A DNA stretch of 64,000 bases from positions 310,001 through 374,000 of the forward strand of contig JAUJYZ010001432.1 of assembly GCA_033675265.1 (NCBI GenBank), given 5' to 3'. How positions within the stretch are numbered: position 1 is the first letter of the stretch; each line of letters begins with the position of its first letter. The position numbers and the translations under genes are program-made. The notes under the pieces are model-generated. The model saw only the letters and a program-made list of their open reading frames with translations. It made no database searches and had not been told where the DNA came from. Of the stretch, positions 44,510 through 58,900 are shown one piece after another. The stretch comes from Actinostola sp. cb2023 (taxonomy: Eukaryota; Cnidaria; Anthozoa; Actiniaria; Actinostolidae).

Positions 44510-45150
44510 AATACTAATAAGCAGTGCATCACTGGGCATGTGATGGCTATCTTCCTTCTGATGGAACAAATTGCTCATTAATTATGCATTAGTTTTTGAA
44601 TTTTTTTTTTATTGCTATTTTTTTAATAACTAATAAGCAGTGCATTACCGGGTATCAAGGTACATGCTCGTGATGGATATCGTCCTTCTGATTGGAAACA
44701 TTGCTCATTAATTATGCATTAGTTTTTGAATTAAATTAAAATTAAATATTTATTTTATTTTATTTTATTACTATTTCTTAATAACTAATAAGCAGTGTAT
44801 TGCCACCGGGTAAGGTACATGCACGTGATGGATATCATCCTTCTGATTGGACAAATTGCCTATTAATTATGCATTAGTTTTTGAATTAAATTAAAATATA
44901 TATTTTTTAATAACTAATAAGCAGTGCATTACCGGGTATAAAGATGCATGCTCGTGATGAATATTGTCCTTCTGATTGGAAAAATTGTTCATTAATTATG
45001 CATTAGTTTTTGAATAAATTTTATTACAATTTTTTTAATAACTAATAAGCAATGCATTACCGAGTATAAAGGTGCATGCACGTGATGGATATCGTCGTTC
45101 TGATTGGTCAAATTGCTCATTAATTATGCATTATTTTTTTAATTAAATTA
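44510..45150. repeat. Five tandem copies of a ~130 bp unit
   Basis: Each unit has CTAATAAGCAGTGCATTACC, then CCTTCTGATTGG, CTCATTAATTATGCATTAG and an AT-rich tail. Copies start at about 44,514, 44,628, 44,786, 44,907 and 45,039. Tail length varies most. No open frame is maintained. Confidence 0.85.
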
Positions 45151-46960
45151 AAATTAAAATTATTTATTATTTTATTAAATTTATTTATTATTTTATTTTT
45201 TGTTCATTGTGAACAGCCATTGCACATGTCGGATCTATATGGGGGCTAAAACTCTTTCTCAAGATGATCTGGCATGGGAAATGCCAGCAAATAACTGAAA
45301 ATATGACAGCTTATTCGTAACACTCTACTCTTTACACCTTTTAATTTAGAGACAATCAACAATCCAGTTCTCTTTTATGTTCAACTGTTTTCGTAAATGT
45401 GACAAAATCATTTTGTGACCAATTTAAAATGAACAAGTTATATTTCTATATAATTTTTTTTTTGGAAACTTAGGCTTGAAGAAGTAAATGTATTTTAAGA
45501 TGTTCCTTTAAAACTGTAAGTTCTGTTCCCAATACTATTTAATATACACACGTACCTCAGTACCCCCGTGTCAACTTCAACATTCAATGTAATTAGAAGG
45601 AAAGGAAAGCAGGAACTATAACAGAATGGACTCGATGAATGTGCTGGAAAGCATCAAGTGATAAGTTCAGCAAAAGGAGTGGTATATAAACCGTCCAAGT
45701 ACTCCCAAGAGAAACCTGCATAACAGCAGGCTTGCCTAAATAACCACAACATGAAAAACATTTTTGCAAGACAATAATGGGGCACCACATATTTTTCTTC
45801 TGCTTGGGCTATTTGTTAAATCTGTGTGGAATCGGTGGCTTTGTTTTAATCAAGTAAAATGACTTGAAAGAGGAATGAATACACAATCTCTAAATACCTC
45901 TCAAGAAAGTCATAATTGAATGGGCAGATGAATATAAAAATAAAGGAGAAATTTGAAATTGAAAAATGTCTTAAAATTCAAATTAAACAGATTTAAATGA
46001 AGACTGAGAATATATGGCAAACTGATTGGATGGATTAGTTGCTGTGATGATTGAAATCAGATACTGGGTCACTGCTGGTTATTCAGGGCACACCATAAAA
46101 GTTTATTGACATCTAAATATCTCTCGCCAACAGTAAAAATGTGACAACTTTGTTCCATCAACCTTTCTTTGTGACATCTTTCTTTTTGACAATTTCCAAA
46201 CATTTTCAATACGATTGTTTTGATTAAAAAAAAAAAATTTCTCTGGGTTACACATGTGTTTGGCATTGCTGATTTCAACTTGGCTAGGTATGTACCCTGG
46301 TATATAAACCGTCCAAGTACTCCCAAGAGGGGAGCAGCGGGCTTACCTAAATAACAACATAAAATAACATTTCTGTTCTCTTTTGCTTCATTCAGCGAAT
46401 AGAAAACGTTTCATATTTAAGTGATAATGGTACTACAAATTGGAAAAAAGCAAGTTGCGTACTGGAAAAAGAAAAAGAAACTTTAATTTATGAATGAAGA
46501 GAAAACTAATAGTGATGCTGGATGTTCATGCGATTACATATTTTTGCTATTATCAACGATTCTATTTTAATGAAAACAGTCTATATAAACCAATATGAGT
46601 TGTACCAATAACGAGGGCATCAATTAAAACATAAACTGTGGAATAATAACTCCCTTGCTCTAGAATGTGACAATTAGTGTGAGCCTGGGCACATGCAATA
46701 GGAATGAGTGAAACTGCTATGAAAAACAAGATTAGCGGAAACAGCATTATTAGATGGGATGTCTCCGCATGCCAATGACCAACCAAGTAAATTGAAGTAA
46801 ATTGAATGAACTAAATAAAGAGCAACATAAAGTTCTTCAGTAGTAAACTGAATAGTTGACTACACTGAAAACTGCATATACCTGCATTGTTTCCAGCTGA
46901 ACAGCCAAGTTGTCGTTGCATGTAAAATTAATATTATAAGTGAATGAAAAGCTATGACCA
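45151..46960. other. Intergenic DNA before the satellite
   Basis: A short segment, TATATAAACCGTCCAAGTAC, occurs at about 45,680 and 46,301, with ~80 bp of similar sequence after each, so it is locally duplicated. A 65-residue minus-strand frame at 45,593-45,790 overlaps the first. Apart from the candidate at 46,562-46,744, no gene is seen. Confidence 0.4.
46562..46744 (-). CDS. Possible small secreted-protein exon (weak)
   Basis: From an internal ATG the minus strand reads MLFPLILFFIAVSLIPIACA, a textbook signal peptide shape with an A-x-A cleavage site, followed by a ~40-residue tail with a second hydrophobic stretch. The frame can be extended upstream to 46,786. It is too short and unsupported to call a gene: it could be a first coding exon, or an accident of hydrophobic codons in AT-rich DNA. 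No family recognised. Confidence 0.18.
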   Translation of the reverse strand: MFPLILFFIAVSLIPIACAQAHTNCHILEQGSYYSTVYVLIDALVIGTTHIGLYRLFSLK

Positions 46961-46969
46961 AAGCATGAA

Positions 46970-49900
46970 CCAAAGTGAAGCCATTAATTATTGTATATCA
47001 TATATAAATGCTGCAAACAAACGAGAAAACAATAAAGCATGAATGGTTATGAAGTCATCAGATATCATTGCATCTAAGTACTATGAAGCAAAACAGAAAA
47101 CTATAACAGAGTTATGAAGCATGGACGACTATGAAGCAATAGACGGCTATGAAGCCCTTATCATCAATGCATATCAATGCAGCAAACAAACCAAACTGTG
47201 AAGCATTGATGGCTATGAAGCCCTTTTCATCAATTCTTTATAAATGCAATAAACAAAACAAAAACTATTAAGCATGGATGGCTATGAAGCCCTTATCATC
47301 AATGCATTTAAATGCAATAAACAAATCAAACTATGAAGCATGGACGACTATGAAGCCCTTATCGTCAATGCATGTAAATGCAATAAACAAATCAAACTAT
47401 GAAGCATAGACGCTGTGAAGCCCTTATCACCAATTCTTTATAAATGCAATAAAGAAAACAAAAACTATTAAGCATGGATGGCTATGAAGCCTTATCATCA
47501 ATGCATCTAAATGCAATAAACAAATCAAGCTATGAAACATGGACGACTATGAAGCCCTTATCATCAATGCATATAAATGCAGCAAACAATCCAAACTCTG
47601 AAGCATAGATGGCTGTGAAGCCCTTATCATCAATTCTTTATAAATGCAATAAACAAAACAAAAACTATTAAGCATGGATGGCTATGAAGCCCTTATCATG
47701 AATGCATGTAAATGCAATAAACAAATCAAACTATGAAGCATGGACGACTGAAGCCCTTATCGTCAATGCATGTAAATGCAATAAACAAATCAAACTATGA
47801 AGCATGGACGAATATGAAGCCCTTATCATCAATGCATGTAAATTCAGTAAACAAATCAAACTATGAAGCATGGATGGCTGTGAAGCCCTTATCATCAATT
47901 CTTTATAAATGCAATAAACAAAACAAAAACTATTAAGCATGGATGGCTATGAAGCCCTTATCATCAATGGATGTAAATACAATAAACAAATCAAGCTATG
48001 AAGCATGGACGGCTATGATGCCCTTATCATCAATGCATGTAAATGCAATAAACAAATGAAACTATGAAGGATGGACGGATATGACGCACTTATCGTCAAT
48101 GCATATAAATGCAGCAACGAAACCAAACTATGAAGCATAGACGCTGTGAAGCCCTTATCACCAATTCTTTATAAATGCAATAAAGAAAACAAAAACTATT
48201 AAGCATGGATGGCTATGAAGCCCTTATCATCAATGCATTTAAATGCAATAAACAAATCAAACTATGAAGCATGGACGACTATGAAGCCCTTATCGTCAAT
48301 GCATGTAAATGCAATAAACAAATCAAACTATGAAGCATAGACGCTGTGAAGCCCTTATCACCAATTCTTTATAAATGCAATAAAGAAAACAAAAACTATT
48401 AAGCATGGATGGCTATGAAGCCTTATCATCAATGCATCTAAATGCAATAAACAAATCAAGCTATGAAACATGGACGACTATGAAGCCCTTATCATCAATG
48501 CATATAAATGCAGCAAACAATCCAAACTCTGAAGCATAGATGGCTGTGAAGCCCTTATCATCAATTCTTTATAAATGCAATAAACAAAACAAAAACTATT
48601 AAGCATGGATGGCTATGAAGCCCTTATCATGAATGCATGTAAATGCAATAAACAAATCAAACTATGAAGCATGGACGACTGAAGCCCTTATCGTCAATGC
48701 ATGTAAATGCAATAAACAAATCAAACTATGAAGCATGGACGAATATGAAGCCCTTATCATCAATGCATGTAAATTCAGTAAACAAATCAAACTATGAAGC
48801 ATGGATGGCTGTGAAGCCCTTATCATCAATTCTTTATAAATGCAATAAACAAAACAAAAACTATTAAGCATGGATGGCTATGAAGCCCTTATCATCAATG
48901 GATGTAAATACAATAAACAAATCAAGCTATGAAGCATGGACGGCTATGATGCCCTTATCATCAATGCATGTAAATGCAATAAACAAATGAAACTATGAAG
49001 GATGGACGGATATGACGCACTTATCGTCAATGCATATAAATGCAGCAACGAAACCAAACTATGAAGCATAGACGCTGTGAAGCCCTTATCACCAATTCTT
49101 TATAAATGCAATAAAGAAAACAAAAACTATTAAGCATGGATGGCTATGAAGCCTTATCATCAATGCATGTAAATGCAATAAACAAATCAAACTATGAAAC
49201 ATGGACGACTATGAAGCCCTTATCATCAATGCATATAAATGCAGCAAACAATCCAAACTATGAAGCATAGATGGCTGTGAAGCCCTTATCATCAATTCTT
49301 TATAAATGCAATAAACAAAACAAAAACTATTAAGCATGGATGGCTATGAAGCCCTTATCATGAATGCATGTAAATGCAATAAACAAATCAAACTATGAAG
49401 CATGGACGACTGAAGCCCTTATCGTCAATGCATGTAAATGCAATAAACAAATCAAACTATGAAGCATGGACGAATATGAAGCCCTTATCATCAATGCATG
49501 TAAATTCAGTAAACAAATCAAACTATGAAGCATGGATGGCTGTGAAGCCCTTATCATCAATTCTTTATAAATGCAATAAACAAAACAAAAACTATTAAGC
49601 ATGGATGGCTATGAAGCCCTTATCATCAATGGATGTAAATACAATAAACAAATCAAGCTATGAAGCATGGACGGCTATGATGCCCTTATCATCAATGCAT
49701 GTAAATGCAATAAACAAATGAAACTATGAAGGATGGACGGATATGACGCACTTATCGTCAATGCATATAAATGCAGCAACGAAACCAAACTATGAAGCAT
49801 AGACGCTGTGAAGCCCTTATCACCAATTCTTTATAAATGCAATAAAGAAAACAAAAACTATTAAGCATGGATGGCTATGAAGCCTTATCATCAATGCATG

Positions 49901-52900
49901 TAAATGCAATAAACAAATCAAACTATGAAACATGGACGACTATGAAGCCCTTATCATCAATGCATATAAATGCAGCAAACAATCCAAACTATGAAGCATA
50001 GATGGCTGTGAAGCCCTTATCATCAATTCTTTATAAATGCAATAAACAAAACAAAAACTATTAAGCATGGATGGCTATGAAGCCCTTATCATGAATGCAT
50101 GTAAATGCAATAAACAAATCAAACTATGAAGCATGGACGACTGAAGCCCTTATCGTCAATGCATGTAAATGCAATAAACAAATCAAACTATGAAGCATGG
50201 ACGAATATGAAGCCCTTATCATCAATGCATGTAAATTCAGTAAACAAATCAAACTATGAAGCATGGATGGCTGTGAAGCCCTTATCATCAATTCTTTATA
50301 AATGCAATAAACAAAACAAAAACTATTAAGCATGGATGGCTATGAAGCCCTTATCATCAATGCATGTAAATACAATAAACAAATCAAGCTATGAAGCATG
50401 GACGGCTATGAAGCCCTTATCATCAATGCATGTAAATGCAATAAACAAATGAAACTATGAAGGATGGACGGATATGAAGCCCTTATCGTCAATGCATGTA
50501 AATTCAGTAAACAAATCAAACTATGAAGCATGGATGGCTGTGAAGCCCTTATCATCAATTCTTTATAAATGCAATAAACAAAACAAAAACTATTAAGCAT
50601 GGATGGCTATGAAGCCCTTATCATCAATGGATGTAAATACAATAAACAAATCAAGCTATGAAGCATGGACGGCTATGATGCCCTTATCATCAATGCATGT
50701 AAATGCAATAAACAAATGAAACTATGAAGGATGGACGGATATGACGCACTTATCGTCAATGCATATAAATGCAGCAACGAAACCAAACTATGAAGCATAG
50801 ACGCTGTGAAGCCCTTATCACCAATTCTTTATATAAATGCAATAAAGAAAACAAAAACTATTAAGCATGGATGGCTATGAAGCCTTATCATCAATGCATG
50901 TAAATGCAATAAACAAATCAAACTATGAAACATGGACGACTATGAAGCCCTTATCATCAATGCATATAAATGCAGCAAACAATCCAAACTATGAAGCATA
51001 GATGGCTGTGAAGCCCTTATCATCAATTCTTTATAAATGCAATAAACAAAACAAAAACTATTAAGCATGGATGGCTATGAAGCCCTTATCATGAATGCAT
51101 GTAAATGCAATAAACAAATCAAACTATGAAGCATGGACGACTGAAGCCCTTATCGTCAATGCATGTAAATGCAATAAACAAATCAAACTATGAAGCATGG
51201 ACGAATATGAAGCCCTTATCATCAATGCATGTAAATTCAGTAAACAAATCAAACTATGAAGCATGGATGGCTGTGAAGCCCTTATCATCAATTCTTTATA
51301 AATGCAATAAACAAAACAAAAACTATTAAGCATGGATGGCTATGAAGCCCTTATCATCAATGGATGTAAATACAATAAACAAATCAAGCTATGAAGCATG
51401 GACGGCTATGATGCCCTTATCATCAATGCATGTAAATGCAATAAACAAATGAAACTATGAAGGATGGACGGATATGACGCACTTATCGTCAATGCATATA
51501 AATGCAGCAACGAAACCAAACTATGAAGCATAGACGCTGTGAAGCCCTTATCACCAATTCTTTATAAATGCAATAAAGAAAACAAAAACTATTAAGCATG
51601 GATGGCTATGAAGCCTTATCATCAATGCATTGAAATGCAATAAACAAATCAAACTATGAAACATGGACGACTATGAAGCCCTTATCATCAATGCATATAA
51701 ATGCAGCAAACAATCCAAACTATGAAGCATAGATGTCTGTGAAGCCCTTATCATCAATTCTTTATAAATGCAATAAACAAAACAAAAACTATTAAGCATG
51801 GATGGCTATGAAGCCCTTATCATCAATGGATGTAAATACAATAAACAAATCAAGCTATGAAGCATGGACGGCTATGATGCCCTTATCATCAATGCATGTA
51901 AATGCAATAAACAAATGAAACTATGAAGGATGGACGGATATGACGCACTTATCGTCAATGCATATAAATGCAGCAACGAAACCAAACTATGAAGCATAGA
52001 CGCTGTGAAGCCCTTATCACCAATTCTTTATAAATGCAATAAACAAAACAAAAACTATTAAGCATGGATGGCTATGAAGCCCTTATCATGAATGCATGTA
52101 AATGCAATAAACAAATCAAACTATGAAGCATGGACGACTGAAGCCCTTATCGTCAATGCATGTAAATGCAATAAACAAATCAAACTATGAAGCATGGACG
52201 AATATGAAGCCCTTATCATCAATGCATGTAAATTCAGTAAACAAATCAAACTATGAAGCATGGATGGCTGTGAAGCCCTTATCATCAATTCTTTATAAAT
52301 GCAATAAACAAAACAAAAACTATTAAGCATGGATGGCTATGAAGCCCTTATCATCAATGGATGTAAATACAATAAACAAATCAAGCTATGAAGCATGGAC
52401 GGCTATGATGCCCTTATCATCAATGCATGTAAATGCAATAAACAAATGAAACTATGAAGGATGGACGGATATGACGCACTTATCGTCAATGCATATAAAT
52501 GCAGCAACGAAACCAAACTATGAAGCATAGACGCTGTGAAGCCCTTATCACCAATTCTTTATAAATGCAATAAAGAAAACAAAAACTATTAAGCATGGAT
52601 GGCTATGAAGCCTTATCATCAATGCATGTAAATGCAATAAACAAATCAAACTATGAAACATGGACGACTATGAAGCCCTTATCATCAATGCATATAAATG
52701 CAGCAAACAATCCAAACTATGAAGCATAGATGGCTGTGAAGCCCTTATCATCAATTCTTTATAAATGCAATAAACAAAACAAAAACTATTAAGCATGGAT
52801 GGCTATGAAGCCCTTATCATGAATGCATGTAAATGCAATAAACAAATCAAACTATGAAGCATGGACGACTGAAGCCCTTATCGTCAATGCATGTAAATGC

Positions 52901-55900
52901 AATAAACAAATCAAACTATGAAGCATGGACGAATATGAAGCCCTTATCGTCAATGCATGTAAATTCAGTAAACAAATCAAACTATGAAGCATGGATGGCT
53001 GTGAAGCCCTTATCATCAATTCTTTATAAATGCAATAAACAAAACAAAAACTATTAAGCATGGATGGCTATGAAGCCCTTATCATCAATGCATGTAAATA
53101 CAATAAACAAATCAAGCTATGAAGCATGGACGGCTATGAAGCCCTTATCATCAATGCATGTAAATGCAATAAACAAATGAAACTATGAAGGATGGACGGA
53201 TATGAAGCCCTTATCGTCAATGCATGTAAATTCAGTAAACAAATCAAACTATGAAGCATGGATGGCTGTGAAGCCCTTATCATCAATTCTTTATAAATGC
53301 AATAAACAAAAAACAAAAACTATTAAGCATGGATGGCTATGAAGCCCTTATCATCAATGGATGTAAATACAATAAACAAATCAAGCTATGAAGCATGGAC
53401 GGCTATGATGCCCTTATCATCAATGCATGTAAATGCAATAAACAAATGAAACTATGAAGGATGGACGGATATGACGCACTTATCGTCAATGCATATAAAT
53501 GCAGCAACGAAACCAAACTATGAAGCATAGACGCTGTGAAGCCCTTATCACCAATTCTTTATATTAAGCATGGATGGCTATGAAGCCTTATCATCAATGC
53601 ATGTAAATGCAATAAACAAATCAAACTATGAAACATGGACGACTATGAAGCCCTTATCATCAATGCATATAAATGCAGCAAACAATCCAAACTATGAAGC
53701 ATAGATGGCTGTGAAGCCCTTATCATCAATTCTTTATAAATGCAATAAACAAAACAAAAACTATTAAGCATGGATGGCTATGAAGCCCTTATCATGAATG
53801 CATGTAAATGCAATAAACAAATCAAACTATGAAGCATGGACGACTGAAGCCCTTATCGTCAATGCATGTAAATGCAATAAACAAATCAAACTATGAAGCA
53901 TGGACGAATATGAAGCCCTTATCATCAATGCATGTAAATTCAGTAAACAAATCAAACTATGAAGCATGGATGGCTGTGAAGCCCTTATCATCAATTCTTT
54001 ATAAATGCAATAAACAAAACAAAAACTATTAAGCATGGATGGCTATGAAGCCCTTATCATCAATGGATGTAAATACAATAAACAAATCAAGCTATGAAGC
54101 ATGGACGGCTATGATGCCCTTATCATCAATGCATGTAAATGCAATAAACAAATGAAACTATGAAGGATGGACGGATATGACGCACTTATCGTCAATGCAT
54201 ATAAATGCAGCAACGAAACCAAACTATGAAGCATAGACGCTGTGAAGCCCTTATCACCAATTCTTTATAAATGCAATAAAGAAAACAAAAACTATTAAGC
54301 ATGGATGGCTATGAAGCCTTATCATCAATGCATGTAAATGCAATAAACAAATCAAACTATGAAACATGGACGACTATGAAGCCCTTATCATCAATGCATA
54401 TAAATAAATGCAGCAAACAATCCAAACTATGAAGCATAGATGTCTGTGAAGCCCTTATCATCAATTCTTTATAAATGCAATAAACAAAACAAAAACTATT
54501 AAGCATGGATGGCTATGAAGCCCTTATCATCAATGGATGTAAATACAATAAACAAATCAAGCTATGAAGCATGGACGGCTATGATGCCCTTATCATCAAT
54601 GCATGTAAATGCAATAAACAAATGAAACTATGAAGGATGGACGGATATGACGCACTTATCGTCAATGCATATAAATGCAGCAACGAAACCAAACTATGAA
54701 GCATAGACGCTGTGAAGCCCTTATCACCAATTCTTTATAAATGCAATAAAGAAAACAAAAACTATTAAGCATGGATGGCTATGAAGCCCTTATCATCAAT
54801 GCATTTAAATGCAATAAACAAATCAAACTATGAAGCATGGACGACTATGAAGCCCTTATCGTCAATGCATGTAAATGCAATAAACAAATCAAACTATGAA
54901 GCATAGACGCTGTGAAGCCCTTATCACCAATTCTTTATAAATGCAATAAAGAAAACAAAAACTATTAAGCATGGATGGCTATGAAGCCCTTATCATGAAT
55001 GCATGTAAATGCAATAAACAAATCAAACTATGAAGCATGGACGACTGAAGCCCTTATCGTCAATGCATGTAAATGCAATAAACAAATCAAACTATGAAGC
55101 ATGGACGAATATGAAGCCCTTATCATCAATGCATGTAAATTCAGTAAACAAATCAAACTATGAAGCATGGATGGCTGTGAAGCCCTTATCATCAATTCTT
55201 TATAAATGCAATAAACAAAACAAAAACTATTAAGCATGGATGGCTATGAAGCCCTTATCATCAATGGATGTAAATACAATAAACAAATCAAGCTATGAAG
55301 CATGGACGGCTATGATGCCCTTATCATCAATGCATGTAAATGCAATAAACAAATGAAACTATGAAGGATGGACGGATATGACGCACTTATCGTCAATGCA
55401 TATAAATGCAGCAACGAAACCAAACTATGAAGCATAGACGCTGTGAAGCCCTTATCACCAATTCTTTATAAATGCAATAAAGAAAACAAAAACTATTAAG
55501 CATGGATGGCTATGAAGCCTTATCATCAATGCATGTAAATGCAATAAACAAATCAAACTATGAAACATGGACGACTATGAAGCCCTTATCATCAATGCAT
55601 ATAAATGCAGCAAACAATCCAAACTATGAAGCATAGATGGCTGTGAAGCCCTTATCATCAATTCTTTATAAATGCAATAAACAAAACAAAAACTATTAAG
55701 CATGGATGGCTATGAAGCCCTTATCATGAATGCATGTAAATGCAATAAACAAATCAAACTATGAAGCATGGACGACTGAAGCCCTTATCGTCAATGCATG
55801 TAAATGCAATAAACAAATCAAACTATGAAGCATGGACGAATATGAAGCCCTTATCATCAATGCATGTAAATTCAGTAAACAAATCAAACTATGAAGCATG

Positions 55901-58900
55901 GATGGCTGTGAAGCCCTTATCATCAATTCTTTATAAATGCAATAAACAAAACAAAAACTATTAAGCATGGATGGCTATGAAGCCCTTATCATCAATGGAT
56001 GTAAATACAATAAACAAATCAAGCTATGAAGCATGGACGGCTATGATGCCCTTATCATCAATGCATGTAAATGCAATAAACAAATGAAACTATGAAGGAT
56101 GGACGGATATGACGCACTTATCGTCAATGCATATAAATGCAGCAACGAAACCAAACTATGAAGCATAGACGCTGTGAAGCCCTTATCACCAATTCTTTAT
56201 AAATGCAATAAAGAAAACAAAAACTATTAAGCATGGATGGCTATGAAGCCTTATCATCAATGCATGTAAATGCAATAAACAAATCAAACTATGAAACATG
56301 GACGACTATGAAGCCCTTATCATCAATGCATATAAATGCAGCAAACAATCCAAACTATGAAGCATAGATGGCTGTGAAGCCCTTATCATCAATTCTTTAT
56401 AAATGCAATAAACAAAACAAAAACTATTAAGCATGGATGGCTATGAAGCCCTTATCATGAATGCATGTAAATGCAATAAACAAATCAAACTATGAAGCAT
56501 GGACGACTGAAGCCCTTATCGTCAATGCATGTAAATGCAATAAACAAATCAAACTATGAAGCATGGACGAATATGAAGCCCTTATCATCAATGCATGTAA
56601 ATTCAGTAAACAAATCAAACTATGAAGCATGGATGGCTGTGAAGCCATTATCATCAATTCTTTATAAATGCAATAAACAAAACAAAAACTATTAAGCATG
56701 GATGGCTATGAAGCCCTTATCATCAATGCATGTAAATACAATAAACAAATCAAGCTATGAAGCATGGACGGCTATGAAGCCCTTATCATCAATGCATGTA
56801 AATGCAATAAACAAATGAAACTATGAAGCATGGACGACTGAAGCCCTTATCGTCAATGCATGTAAATGCAATAAACAAATCAAACTATGAAGCATGGACG
56901 AATATGAAGCCCTTATCATCAATGCATGTAAATTCAGTAAACAAATCAAACTATGAAGCATGGATGGCTGTGAAGCCCTTATCATCAATTCTTTATAAAT
57001 GCAATAAACAAAACAAAAACTATTAAGCATGGATGGCTATGAAGCCCTTATCATCAATGGATGTAAATACAATAAACAAATCAAGCTATGAAGCATGGAC
57101 GGCTATGATGCCCTTATCATCAATGCATGTAAATGCAATAAACAAATGAAACTATGAAGGATGGACGGATATGACGCACTTATCGTCAATGCATATAAAT
57201 GCAGCAACGAAACCAAACTATGAAGCATAGACGCTGTGAAGCCCTTATCACCAATTCTTTATAAATGCAATAAAGAAAACAAAAACTATTAAGCATGGAT
57301 GGCTATGAAGCCTTATCATCAATGCATGTAAATGCAATAAACAAATCAAACTATGAAACATGGACGACTATGAAGCCCTTATCATCAATGCATATAAATG
57401 CAGCAAACAATCCAAACTATGAAGCATAGATGTCTGTGAAGCCCTTATCATCAATTCTTTATAAATGCAATAAACAAAACAAAAACTATTAAGCATGGAT
57501 GGCTATGAAGCCCTTATCATCAATGGATGTAAATACAATAAACAAATCAAGCTATGAAGCATGGACGGCTATGATGCCCTTATCATCAATGCATGTAAAT
57601 GCAATAAACAAATGAAACTATGAAGGATGGACGGATATGACGCACTTATCGTCAATGCATATAAATGCAGCAACGAAACCAAACTATGAAGCATAGACGC
57701 TGTGAAGCCCTTATCACCAATTCTTTATAAATGCAATAAAGAAAACAAAAACTATTAAGCATGGATGGCTATGAAGCCCTTATCATCAATGCATTTAAAT
57801 GCAATAAACAAATCAACTACTATGAAGCATGGACGACTATGAAGCCCTTATCGTCAATGCATGTAAATGCAATAAACAAATCAAACTATGAAGCATAGAC
57901 GCTGTGAAGCCCTTATCACCAATTCTTTATAAATGCAATAAAGAAAACAAAAACTATTAAGCATGGATGGCTATGAAGCCCTTATCATGAATGCATGTAA
58001 ATGCAATAAACAAATCAAACTATGAAGCATGGACGACTGAAGCCCTTATCGTCAATGCATGTAAATGCAATAAACAAATCAAACTATGAAGCATGGACGA
58101 ATATGAAGCCCTTATCATCAATGCATGTAAATTCAGTAAACAAATCAAACTATGAAGCATGGATGGCTGTGAAGCCCTTATCATCAATTCTTTATAAATG
58201 CAATAAACAAAACAAAAACTATTAAGCATGGATGGCTATGAAGCCCTTATCATCAATGGATGTAAATACAATAAACAAATCAAGCTATGAAGCATGGACG
58301 GCTATGATGCCCTTATCATCAATGCATGTAAATGCAATAAACAAATGAAACTATGAAGGATGGACGGATATGACGCACTTATCGTCAATGCATATAAATG
58401 CAGCAACGAAACCAAACTATGAAGCATAGACGCTGTGAAGCCCTTATCACCAATTCTTTATAAATGCAATAAAGAAAACAAAAACTATTAAGCATGGATG
58501 GCTATGAAGCCTTATCATCAATGCATGTAAATGCAATAAACAAATCAAACTATGAAACATGGACGACTATGAAGCCCTTATCATCAATGCATATAAATGC
58601 AGCAAACAATCCAAACTATGAAGCATAGATGGCTGTGAAGCCCTTATCATCAATTCTTTATAAATGCAATAAACAAAACAAAAACTATTAAGCATGGATG
58701 GCTATGAAGCCCTTATCATGAATGCATGTAAATGCAATAAACAAATCAAACTATGAAGCATGGACGACTGAAGCCCTTATCGTCAATGCATGTAAATGCA
58801 ATAAACAAATCAAACTATGAAGCATGGACGAATATGAAGCCCTTATCATCAATGCATGTAAATTCAGTAAACAAATCAAACTATGAAGCATGGATGGCTG